Assembly: GCA_002361615.1 (NCBI GenBank)
Contig: DETK01000033.1
Location: 146,451 to 210,450, forward strand
DNA length: 64,000 nucleotides
Direction: 5' to 3'
From: Bacteroidales bacterium UBA3290
Lineage (GTDB): Bacteria; Bacteroidota; Bacteroidia; Bacteroidales; UBA932
Within the stretch, counting starts at the first letter, position 1, and each line of letters begins with the position of its first letter. Below, piece after piece: positions 7,534 through 15,366 of the stretch. Both the position numbers and the translations under genes were made by a program. The notes beneath the pieces were generated by a model. The model searched no databases, was not told where the DNA came from, and was given only the letters and a program-made list of their open reading frames with translations.

Positions 7534-8629
7534 CGATCCGGTCCAGGATGCCCTGCAGATAAGCCAGGGCGATTCCATAATTGGTGATAGGCACTCCGCT
7601 GAGGAGTGCCTTTCTCGTCCTGGCCCTCACTACCTGCCGTCCGGCGACGCAGGCTCCGCAATGGATGATCAGGTCGTAGGGCGAAAGGTCTTCCGGGAAA
7701 TCATTTCCGGCCGCAATGTCGATCCGGAGATCCGCTGCGCGCTTGCGAAGCAATGCAGGAATCTTTACCCGGCCAATGTCTTCAGTATCGGGCACGTGGG
7801 TGCAGGCTTCGGCGATCAGCACGCGGGAGTGGGTGGTGAGCCGGTCGATGGCCTGTGCTCCTTCTACGAATGCGGCCACGTCGCCTTTGGCGGCTGCCAG
7901 CAGGATGGAGAAAGAGGTGAGGGGGCAGGCAGCCGGCAGATGGCTGTTTACGAAACCGAAAACCTGCGAGTCCGTGATGGTCAGGGCCGGAAGATCCTTG
8001 AGGGAGGCGAGGGCCTGTAGCAGGGAATCGGGTGTGCAACACAGCGGGTTGCATCCTCTGTCGAGCAGTTCGCGGATGACTTGGACCTGTGGCAGGATGA
8101 TACGCCCCTTCGGCGCTTCGCTGTCTTGCGGCATTACCAGCAGAACGATGTCGCCAACCTGCACGAGGTCGCCCGTCAGGAAGCGTTCTTCTTCGGCAGG
8201 GCGGGCGGCGGCGATGCGGCGGAGCAGGGAGTCGACGCTCTCGCCGCGGGTGTAGTAGACTACCGGGATGTCGGCACGTGAGAGGAGTTTCCCGATATCG
8301 GGACCATCTGATGCGCTTTCCCCGGCTATTTGCTCCCGGTGTCCCTCATTAGGGGGCATCGGGAGCACGACGGCGATGTCGGTTTCGTCGAGGACGGCAT
8401 GGGTGCGGCGCTGGCGCTCAGCGCCGAGCAACCCTGTATCGTCGAGACCTGCCGTATCGATCAGGACACAGGGACCGAGTCCCGGCAGTTCGATGGTCTT
8501 TCGGACCGGGTCGGTCGTCGTGCCCGGTATGGGGCTTACAAGCGACACTTCCTGGCCGCAAATCGCATTGACCAGCGTAGATTTGCCGCTGTTGGTGGGG
8601 CCGAAGAAGGCGATGTGCAGGCGTTCCAT
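7505..8629 (-). CDS. hydF: [FeFe] hydrogenase maturation GTPase HydF
   Basis: The scaffold on which the [2Fe] subcluster is assembled before transfer to apo-hydrogenase. Length 374 residues. An Era/TrmE-like GTPase domain has P-loop GPTNSGKST at 10-18, a PGTTTD switch and DTAGLDD. A dimerisation domain follows, then the C-terminal [4Fe-4S] domain with the family's C-x-H...HCxxC pattern: CTH in the middle, HCGAC at 323-327. All ligands are present. It is the last gene of hydE-hydG-hydF, 26 bp after hydG, and converges on the group B hydrogenase with a short overlap. Confidence 0.95.
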   Translation of the reverse strand: MERLHIAFFGPTNSGKSTLVNAICGQEVSLVSPIPGTTTDPVRKTIELPGLGPCVLIDTAGLDDTGLLGAERQRRTHAVLDETDIAVVLPMPPNEGHREQIAGESASDGPDIGKLLSRADIPVVYYTRGESVDSLLRRIAAARPAEEERFLTGDLVQVGDIVLLVMPQDSEAPKGRIILPQVQVIRELLDRGCNPLCCTPDSLLQALASLKDLPALTITDSQVFGFVNSHLPAACPLTSFSILLAAAKGDVAAFVEGAQAIDRLTTHSRVLIAEACTHVPDTEDIGRVKIPALLRKRAADLRIDIAAGNDFPEDLSPYDLIIHCGACVAGRQVVRARTRKALLSGVPITNYGIALAYLQGILDRIVIPGSLRRT

Positions 8630-8655
8630 AGACGTGTCCAGACGTTTCTAAACGT

Positions 8656-10071
8656 TTAAAAACGGAAATCCCGTTCACCGGCCTCGATAAGCCGGAGGCG
8701 TTCGAGGGTTTTTTCGCGGACGCGGCCTTCGGGAATCTCGCCGATCGATTCGGCGATGAGGCGCTCGCCTTCGGTCCGGGTCTGGGGCGAAGCGTAATCC
8801 ATCAGGTATTCCTTCAGGGTCATCAGGGCGTTGGGCGTACAGCAGAGGCTGATCTTTCCGCTCTTGCAGAGCGACATGAAGCGGTCGCCGGTTCGTCCTT
8901 CCCGGTAGCAGGCGGTGCAGAAACTCGGAATGTGGTTCGTTTCCAGCAGCCAGCGTACGACTTCGTCGAGCGGCCGGGTGTCGGAGACGTCGAACTGGGC
9001 GGTTTCATCGTGCCGTTCCTCGGTGGTGTAGCCGCCCACGCTGGTGCGTGAGCCGCCGCTGATCTGCGACACGCCGCAGGCGAGCAGTTGGGCCCGCATG
9101 CGGGCGGATTCACGGGTGGAGATGATCATGCCCGTATAGGGGACCGAGATGCGGAGCACGGCCACGATCTTCCGGAAGATCGCGTCGGGCAACGCGTCGG
9201 GGAAGCTGTCGAGTGAAACGTCGTCGGCCGGACAGATGCGGGGCATGCTGATGGTATGCGGACCGACGCCGAACCGGGCTTCCAGATGCTCTGCGTGCAT
9301 CAGCAAGCCCACAAGCTCGTAGCGGTAGCCGCTCAGGCCGAAGAGGACACCGATGCCCACATCGTCGCAGCCGCCTTCCTGGGCACGGTCCATCGCTTCG
9401 GTATGCCAGGCATAGTTGCTCTTGGGCCCGGTGGGATGCAACTGTTCGTACTGCTTCCGGTTGTAGGTTTCCTGGAAGAGGATGTAAGTGCCGATGCCGG
9501 CGTTCTTGAGCTTCCGGTACGATTCCACGTCTGTGGCGGCTATGTTGACGTTCACCCGGCGGATCGAATTGCCTCCCTCTCGGACGGAATAGATAGTCTT
9601 GATAGAATCGAGGATGTATTCCAGCGGGTTGTGGACAGGGTCCTCACCGGCCTCGACGGCCAGACGTTTGTGACCGGTCCGGATGAGGGCGCGTACTTCG
9701 TCGGTGATTTCCTCCTGCGAGAGTTTCTTGCGGGGCAGGGTCTTGTTCTTGATGTGATAGGGACAGTAGACGCAGCCGTTGATGCAATAGTTCGACAGGT
9801 AGAGCGGGGCGAAGAGTACGATGCGGTTGCCGTAGAAACGTTGCTTGACCTGTTCGGCCAACTTGTAGATCTCCTGTTCGAGTTCAGGGTCGTTGCAGTC
9901 CATCAGAATGGCCGCTTCCCGGTGGCTGAGGCCTTTGCAGCGGGCTGCTTTCTCCAGGATTTCGCGGACGCGCTGCCGGTTGCCGCTTTCCCGGGCGGCT
10001 TCTTCGAGCGAGGCGAGGATCTCGGCATGGTCGATAAACTCGTCGGCGTGGGTGGATAAAGGATTATACAT
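8656..10071 (-). CDS. hydG: [FeFe] hydrogenase maturation radical SAM tyrosine lyase HydG
   Basis: Cleaves tyrosine to make the CO and CN ligands of the H-cluster. From the chosen start it is 471 residues. The radical SAM motif CINGCVYC (Cys96, Cys100, Cys103) is intact, and the C-terminal CTAC with a later Cys near LCKSG supplies the second, auxiliary cluster diagnostic of HydG rather than ThiH. The start at 10071 (MYNPLSTHADEF) is preferred over 10104 because known HydG proteins begin close to this point and it overlaps the hydE stop by only 8 bp, as in translational coupling. Confidence 0.95.
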   Translation of the reverse strand: MYNPLSTHADEFIDHAEILASLEEAARESGNRQRVREILEKAARCKGLSHREAAILMDCNDPELEQEIYKLAEQVKQRFYGNRIVLFAPLYLSNYCINGCVYCPYHIKNKTLPRKKLSQEEITDEVRALIRTGHKRLAVEAGEDPVHNPLEYILDSIKTIYSVREGGNSIRRVNVNIAATDVESYRKLKNAGIGTYILFQETYNRKQYEQLHPTGPKSNYAWHTEAMDRAQEGGCDDVGIGVLFGLSGYRYELVGLLMHAEHLEARFGVGPHTISMPRICPADDVSLDSFPDALPDAIFRKIVAVLRISVPYTGMIISTRESARMRAQLLACGVSQISGGSRTSVGGYTTEERHDETAQFDVSDTRPLDEVVRWLLETNHIPSFCTACYREGRTGDRFMSLCKSGKISLCCTPNALMTLKEYLMDYASPQTRTEGERLIAESIGEIPEGRVREKTLERLRLIEAGERDFRF

Positions 10072-11128
10072 GGTTGTATGTGGCAATTTGAGTTGATTCT
10101 TCATAATCGCCGCGGCTTGCGCTGATGCGCCAACCGATGGCGGCGAGTTCCGTTTTCAGTTGCCGGAGGTTTTCGGCCGACTCGACCTGGATGGCGTTTT
10201 TCCCTTCATACAGGGCGTAAGCGGAGCGCTGCGCCTTCGGCGTGAAATTGGGCATGATGACATTGGCACCCGCCAGGATGCCGGCCTTCCGCCCGTCTGG
10301 AAGCAGGGTTGAAAGGGCCGTAGTGGCAGGAATCAGGGCGTCGGGCAGCATCAGACGCAGGATCGAGCAGATCCGGAGCGTGAGAAGGGCACTTCCTGCC
10401 GGGTGTCCGCCCAGTGGTGTGTCGGGATGTGGGATAAAGGGGCCGATTCCGATCATTTCGGGGCGGAAACGCTCGATCAGTCGGATGTCTGAAAGCAGGT
10501 TACGACTTGTCTGCCAGGGACTTCCGACCATCATTCCCATTCCGGTCTGAAAGCCCAGCTCCCGCAGGTCCCGGAGGCAGGAAAGCCGGTTTTCAAGACG
10601 CATTCCGGCCGGATGGAGTCGGGCATAATGGACCGCATCTGCCGTTTCGTGCCGCAGAAGATAGCGGTCCGCACCGCTGCGGCGAAGTTTCTCGTAAGCG
10701 CAGCGGGGGAGCTCTCCGAGCGACAGGGTGATGGCACAGTCCGGCCAGGAGGCCCGGATTTCGGCGACGGTTTCAGCAAGTCCTTCGACTGCATGCGGAT
10801 TTTCGCCGCCCTGGAGCACGAATGTGCGCAGTCCCATCCCATAGGCATGTTGGCAGGCTTGCAGGATGTCTTCCCGGGAAAGGCTGTAGCGGGGCAGGGA
10901 AGTGTTGCTCCGTCTGATTCCGCAGTAAAGGCAGTCGTTGCGGCAGACGTTGCTCCATTCGATGAGTGCCCGCAGATAGACCTGCTTGCCGAAACGGTCT
11001 GCTGCCACCTCGTGGGCCGCCGCGTGAAGGCTCTCATCGAGGAGCACGTCTTCGCTATCCAGCAAGCGGAGGAGTTTGTCGTCTTCGAGCGTCTTCCGCT
11101 CCAGCAGTTCTTCTACGAATAAGTTCAT
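10064..11128 (-). CDS. hydE: [FeFe] hydrogenase maturation radical SAM protein HydE
   Basis: Radical SAM enzyme needed to build the dithiomethylamine-bridged diiron unit of the H-cluster. It is 354 residues from the chosen start and has the CRNDCLYC motif (Cys62, Cys66, Cys69) near the start of the TIM barrel. The GIRR following the motif and the barrel length match HydE/BioB-like proteins. The start is set at 11128 (MNLFVEELL) because the upstream in-frame ATG at 11167 lies on the far side of a -7 box at 11155-11162. It is the first gene of hydE-hydG-hydF and diverges from the acetylesterase gene. Confidence 0.94.
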   Translation of the reverse strand: MNLFVEELLERKTLEDDKLLRLLDSEDVLLDESLHAAAHEVAADRFGKQVYLRALIEWSNVCRNDCLYCGIRRSNTSLPRYSLSREDILQACQHAYGMGLRTFVLQGGENPHAVEGLAETVAEIRASWPDCAITLSLGELPRCAYEKLRRSGADRYLLRHETADAVHYARLHPAGMRLENRLSCLRDLRELGFQTGMGMMVGSPWQTSRNLLSDIRLIERFRPEMIGIGPFIPHPDTPLGGHPAGSALLTLRICSILRLMLPDALIPATTALSTLLPDGRKAGILAGANVIMPNFTPKAQRSAYALYEGKNAIQVESAENLRQLKTELAAIGWRISASRGDYEESTQIATYNHV

Positions 11129-11154
11129 CTTCAGGCGGACCGAAATCCTTTCCA

Positions 11155-11162
11155 CAAAAATA
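11155..11162 (-). promoter_or_regulatory. -7 box (TATTTTTG) upstream of hydE
   Basis: The minus strand reads TATTTTTG, a full TAnnTTTG match, about 26 bp before the hydE start codon. No TTTG was found at exactly 19 bp, so the -33 element is weak. It sits back to back with the plus-strand box at 11193. Confidence 0.5.
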
Positions 11163-11192
11163 ATCAATCGTTCACAAATTCCATAATATGTT

Positions 11193-11200
11193 TATCTTTG
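11193..11200 (+). promoter_or_regulatory. -7 box (TATCTTTG) directly before the esterase start
   Basis: TATCTTTG ends only 5 bp before the ATG at 11206. The transcription start would fall at or next to the start codon, so the mRNA may be leaderless. It also excludes the in-frame ATG at 11188 as the start. Confidence 0.55.
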
Positions 11201-11205
11201 TAGTT

Positions 11206-12462
11206 ATGAAACCGACATTCCGCTCCCTCCTTTTGCCGGCCGCGCTGCTGCCGGCCCTGTTGCTGTCTTTCCTCCTGTCCTGCTGCGCTCCCCGCGTGGA
11301 GGACCCCACCGGATCTTCCGTTCCCGACCTGGGTTGGCTCTTTACGGGGAAAGGTCCCTATACGCTGAAGACCAAAGTGGATGCAGCTCCCGGCCCTGCC
11401 ACCCTCAGCCTGGTCACCGACCTTTCGCTGATGGCCGATACGCCCGACGTGGTCCTGACGAAAGATGTCACCATCGCAGCGGACAGCACCCTGGAGGTGA
11501 AACTGGGAAAACTCGCCCCCGGTTTCTATGAAGTGCGCTTGCGCGATTCCATCCGCTGGAACATCGGCGTGCGCCCCGACGCCGTCGTGAGCGCTCCCGA
11601 CGCGCAGCCTGATTTCGATGCGTTCTGGGAACAGACGATTGCGGCGTTGGATGCGATTCCACTGACTGTGGAATGGACGGAAATTCCACTGTATTCCAAT
11701 GAGAAACGCACTTGCTTCGAAGTTCGGTACCCGTCCTTTGACGGCGGCGTTTCCGGCGGTATCATCTCCATTCCCGTGGCAGAAGGGAAGTATCCCGTCG
11801 AAATCCAGTATATGGGTTACGGTGCGCCGGTCTATTATTTCGACCCGAATGCCCCGGCCGACCGCATCGAATTCGCCGTCAGCATCCGCGATCAGGGCAT
11901 TTTCAAAGGCGACCAGGACCGCTGGATCGACCGCGGCCTCTCGTCGAAGGAATCTTTCTATTACCGTGGCGCGTTCGCTGACGCCAAGCGGGCCGTCGAT
12001 TTTGTAGCCTCGCTCGACAAGGCTGATGCTGAGCGCATCGTCGCCCTCGGCGAGAGCCAGGGCGGGGCACTGACCTTCGTTTCCGCTGCGCTCGACAGCC
12101 GCATCAAGGCCATTGCACCGGCCGTACCGTTCCTGGGCGATTATCCCGACTATGCAAAGATTGTCTGGTGGCCGGTCCACGAGGTCTTCGAACAGGCCGA
12201 CGCGGAAGGCATCGACCGTGAGGCGCTCTTTACGATGCTCTCGTACTTCGACGTCAAGAATTTTGCGCCCCGCATCCATTGCCCCGTTTATATGTCCTTC
12301 GGCCTGCAGGATCCCACCTGCCCGCCGCATACCAATTTCTCAATCTATAACAATCTGGGAACCAAAGATAAACATTACTTCTGTGTTCCGACGTGCGGAC
12401 ACGCGATGTGGATGGAGCCGTCCTGGAGCGCCCAACGTGCTGAATTCTTAAACAACTATTGA
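11206..12462 (+). CDS. Acetylxylan esterase-like alpha/beta hydrolase lipoprotein
   Basis: Length 418 residues. A hydrophobic signal peptide ends at a Cys-rich LLSCCAP lipobox, so it is probably a lipoprotein. After a ~120-residue N-terminal beta-type segment comes an acetylxylan esterase/cephalosporin-C deacetylase (AXE1-like) domain. The nucleophile elbow GESQGG holds Ser284; a C-terminal CGHAMW supplies the likely catalytic His, and an Asp near GLQDPTCPP fits the triad. Such enzymes remove acetyl groups from xylo-oligosaccharides or other acetylated sugars. It lies 1 bp before the S46 peptidase gene, so the two are probably co-transcribed. The substrate cannot be fixed from sequence. Confidence 0.8.
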   Translation: MKPTFRSLLLPAALLPALLLSFLLSCCAPRVEDPTGSSVPDLGWLFTGKGPYTLKTKVDAAPGPATLSLVTDLSLMADTPDVVLTKDVTIAADSTLEVKLGKLAPGFYEVRLRDSIRWNIGVRPDAVVSAPDAQPDFDAFWEQTIAALDAIPLTVEWTEIPLYSNEKRTCFEVRYPSFDGGVSGGIISIPVAEGKYPVEIQYMGYGAPVYYFDPNAPADRIEFAVSIRDQGIFKGDQDRWIDRGLSSKESFYYRGAFADAKRAVDFVASLDKADAERIVALGESQGGALTFVSAALDSRIKAIAPAVPFLGDYPDYAKIVWWPVHEVFEQADAEGIDREALFTMLSYFDVKNFAPRIHCPVYMSFGLQDPTCPPHTNFSIYNNLGTKDKHYFCVPTCGHAMWMEPSWSAQRAEFLNNY

Positions 12463-12463
12463 T

Positions 12464-14554
12464 ATGAAACGTATTTTCGCCATGCTGGCCGCCCTGGTCA
12501 TCACCCTGGGTGCCACCGCCGATGAAGGAATGTGGCTGCTGCCGCTGATCCAGCAGATGAACAAGAAGGATCTGAAGGAAGCGGGCTGCAAGCTCACGCC
12601 GCAGGAAATCTACAACATCAACAAATCCTCGCTCAAAGACGCCATCGTTCAGTTCGGCGGCGGCTGCACCGGCGAGATGATTTCCAACCAGGGTCTCCTG
12701 GTGACCAACCACCACTGCGGTTACGGCAGCATCCAGGGCCTTTCTACCGACGAGCACAACTATCTGATGGAAGGTTACTGGGCCAATGAACGCGCCGAGG
12801 AAATCCCTGTTCCCGGTCTTAACGTCACCTTCCTCGTATCGATGGAAGACGTGACCGCCCGGATGGAGGAAGCCGCCGATCCGGAAGCTCTCCGCAAGCA
12901 GCTTGTGGAAGACGCCACGAAGGGCCAGCCCGGCACCCGCGCCGTGGTGACCGGCTTCTACAACGAGAACGTCTATTACCTGATCATCTACCGTACCTAT
13001 ACCGACGTGCGTTTCGTCGCCGCCCCGCCGGCTTCGATGGGCAAGTTCGGCGGCGAGACCGACAACTGGATGTGGCCGCGCCATACCTGCGACTTCTCGA
13101 TGTTCCGCGTCTATGCCGGCAAAGACAACATGCCGGCCGAGTACAGCCTCGACAATGTGCCGTACCGTCCCGCCCGCAGCCTCAAGGTTTCGCTCAAGGG
13201 CGTGCAGGAGGATGACTACGCGATGATCATGGGTTACCCGGGCCGTACGCAGCGCTACCAGACGGCTGAGCAGCTCAAGCAGATGATCGCCGGCAACCGC
13301 ATCGCCATCGACGCCCGTACCGTCCGCCAGGACATCATGTGGGAAGCGATGTGCGCCGACCCTTCGGTCCAGCTGAAGTATGCCAGCAAGTATGCCGGCA
13401 GCGCCAATGGCTGGAAGAAGTGGCAGGGTGAGGAGCTCGCGTTCGAGAACCTCAATATCATTGGCCGTGAGGAAGAGAAGGAAGCCGCGCTCAAGGCTTG
13501 GATCGCTGCGGATCCCGCCCGTCAAGCCCGCTATGGCACCCCGATCGAAGACATTGCCGACTATGTGAAGAAGAATGCTGCGGACAACCGTGCCGTGAGC
13601 CTGATCACTGAAGCTCCGTACCGCATCGAACTGGTGGGCCTCTATGGTAATCTGATGAACATCTTCAGCCGCGAGAAACAGCGCGGTGCCGATGATGCCG
13701 CCGCCCTTGCCGCCGCCAAGAAACGCTTGCAGCGCACCTATCGCGACTATGTCGAACCGCTCGACCGCAAGGAGGCCGTGGCTCTGCTCGACTTCTACCG
13801 GAAGAACGCCAAACCGGAAGATTTCCCGGTCATCCCGGACCAGGACTTCGCGACGATGGATATCCCTGCCTATGTGAAATGCCTGTTCGACAACTCGCTC
13901 CTGACCGATTATGCCAAGCTCGAGAATGCGACGGTGGAGCAGTTGCAGGCCGATCCGGCCGCCGGCCTCTACAACAGCATCATGGAGAAACTCATGAACC
14001 ATTACAATGCCCGCTATGCGATTGATGACAAGGCGTACAACGCTGCGCGCAAGAATTTCGCGGCTGCCCTGATGGAGTGGCAGAAGGGCCAGGCCATGTA
14101 TCCCGACGCCAACTCCACGATGCGTCTGACCTACGGTCACGTGCTCCCGTATTCTCCCAAGGACGGCCTGAAGTATCTGCATTTCACGACGCTCAAGGGT
14201 GTGATGGAGAAAGAGGATCCCACCAATCCGGAATTCATCGTCCCGGCCAAGGTGAAGGAACTCTATGAAGCCGGCGACTATGGCCGCTGGGCCGATGCCG
14301 ACGGTACACTGCACACCTGCTTCCTGACCAACAACGACATCACGGGCGGCAACTCCGGTTCGCCGGTGCTCGACGCCAGGGGCAACCTGATCGGCCTGGC
14401 TTTCGACGGCAACTGGGAAAGCATGAGCTCCGACGTGATGTTCGAACCTGATCTGCAGCGCTGCATCTGCGTGGACATCCGCTTCGTCCTCTGGATGGTG
14501 GAGAAGTACGGCGGCGCTACCAACATCATCAACGAGATCACTTACGTCAAGTAA
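12464..14554 (+). CDS. S46-family dipeptidyl peptidase (DPP7/DPP11 type)
   Basis: A 696-residue exopeptidase with a short signal peptide (cleavage near ATADEG), so it is exported, presumably to the periplasm. It removes dipeptides from peptide N-termini. The family start DEGMWLL is followed by the His loop NHHCGYGS (catalytic His83 or His84) and the nucleophile loop GGNSGSP (Ser631). The stretch after it (FEPDLQR) resembles, from memory, the acidic-specific DPP11 branch more than DPP7. That subclass call is tentative. Length fits the family (~700-720). S46 peptidases feed dipeptides to amino-acid fermenters, which suits the lysine operon elsewhere in the window. Confidence 0.92.
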   Translation: MKRIFAMLAALVITLGATADEGMWLLPLIQQMNKKDLKEAGCKLTPQEIYNINKSSLKDAIVQFGGGCTGEMISNQGLLVTNHHCGYGSIQGLSTDEHNYLMEGYWANERAEEIPVPGLNVTFLVSMEDVTARMEEAADPEALRKQLVEDATKGQPGTRAVVTGFYNENVYYLIIYRTYTDVRFVAAPPASMGKFGGETDNWMWPRHTCDFSMFRVYAGKDNMPAEYSLDNVPYRPARSLKVSLKGVQEDDYAMIMGYPGRTQRYQTAEQLKQMIAGNRIAIDARTVRQDIMWEAMCADPSVQLKYASKYAGSANGWKKWQGEELAFENLNIIGREEEKEAALKAWIAADPARQARYGTPIEDIADYVKKNAADNRAVSLITEAPYRIELVGLYGNLMNIFSREKQRGADDAAALAAAKKRLQRTYRDYVEPLDRKEAVALLDFYRKNAKPEDFPVIPDQDFATMDIPAYVKCLFDNSLLTDYAKLENATVEQLQADPAAGLYNSIMEKLMNHYNARYAIDDKAYNAARKNFAAALMEWQKGQAMYPDANSTMRLTYGHVLPYSPKDGLKYLHFTTLKGVMEKEDPTNPEFIVPAKVKELYEAGDYGRWADADGTLHTCFLTNNDITGGNSGSPVLDARGNLIGLAFDGNWESMSSDVMFEPDLQRCICVDIRFVLWMVEKYGGATNIINEITYVK

Positions 14555-14583
14555 CCGGCTTTGCCGGATAACACGCCGACGGT

Positions 14584-15366
14584 ATGAGGAAGAAGATTTT
14601 TCAAATCATCGATCCCAGGAAAAATGACCGGGGCATCAGTCTGGCCTACAACATTCTGATGCTCCTGGCCATTGCCGTGAGCATCGTACCGCTGCTTTTC
14701 GCCAACGACCATCCGGTATTCCGTTACTTCGAGCAGATTACGGTCGCCATCTTCATCCTGGACTACCTGTTGCGCTGGCTGACGGCCGACTATCGTCTGG
14801 GCAAGAAGGGATGGTCTTTCCTCCTGTATCCTTTCACCGGCTGGGCCATCATCGACCTGTTGTCGATCCTTCCCGCCCTGAGCCTGATTTCCGGTGGATT
14901 CAAGATCTTCAGGGTGACCCGTCTGCTGCGGATACTCCGCCTGTTCAAGTTCATCCGCTACACCGACAAGATCCAGGTCCTGGGGAAAGTGGTACGCAAG
15001 GAGAAGAAAGTTCTGCTGACCGTGTTGGGCATCGCCATGTTCTACGTTTTCCTGACGGCGCTGATCATGTTCAACGCGGAGCCCCGCATCAATCCGAATA
15101 CCGGCGTACCTACCTTCGAGGATTTCTTCGACGCCCTTTACTGGGCCACGGTTACCCTGACCACGGTAGGATACGGTGACGTAATCCCCGTTTCGGACAT
15201 CGGCCGCTTCGTCAGCATGCTCTCTTCGCTGTTCGGCGTGGCTGTCATCGCCCTTCCTTCCGGCGTGATTACCGCGAGCTATCTGGAGGAACTCCGCAGC
15301 GAGCGCAAGGCCAAAGAGGAGGAGGAGGAAGAAAAGCAACCTGCGGAAGAAATCCCAGAGCTATGA
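14584..15366 (+). CDS. Voltage-gated-type potassium channel (ion transporter family)
   Basis: A 260-residue inner-membrane protein. Hydrophobic helices in the N-terminal 170 residues include an S4-like segment with regularly spaced basic residues (RVTRLLRILRLFKF). A pore loop then carries the K+ selectivity filter TVGYGD at 194-199 and a last helix follows. The C-terminus is a short charged Glu/Lys tail. This is the standard plan of a small 6-TM bacterial Kv channel. It overlaps the next gene (GH3) by 4 bp (ATGA), so they are co-translated although no functional link is evident. Confidence 0.9.
   Translation: MRKKIFQIIDPRKNDRGISLAYNILMLLAIAVSIVPLLFANDHPVFRYFEQITVAIFILDYLLRWLTADYRLGKKGWSFLLYPFTGWAIIDLLSILPALSLISGGFKIFRVTRLLRILRLFKFIRYTDKIQVLGKVVRKEKKVLLTVLGIAMFYVFLTALIMFNAEPRINPNTGVPTFEDFFDALYWATVTLTTVGYGDVIPVSDIGRFVSMLSSLFGVAVIALPSGVITASYLEELRSERKAKEEEEEEKQPAEEIPEL

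Noticed and set aside
14555..14567. Hairpin CCGGC-TTT-GCCGG after the S46 peptidase gene as a terminator
   Set aside because: A 5-bp stem with no T-run; not enough to call.
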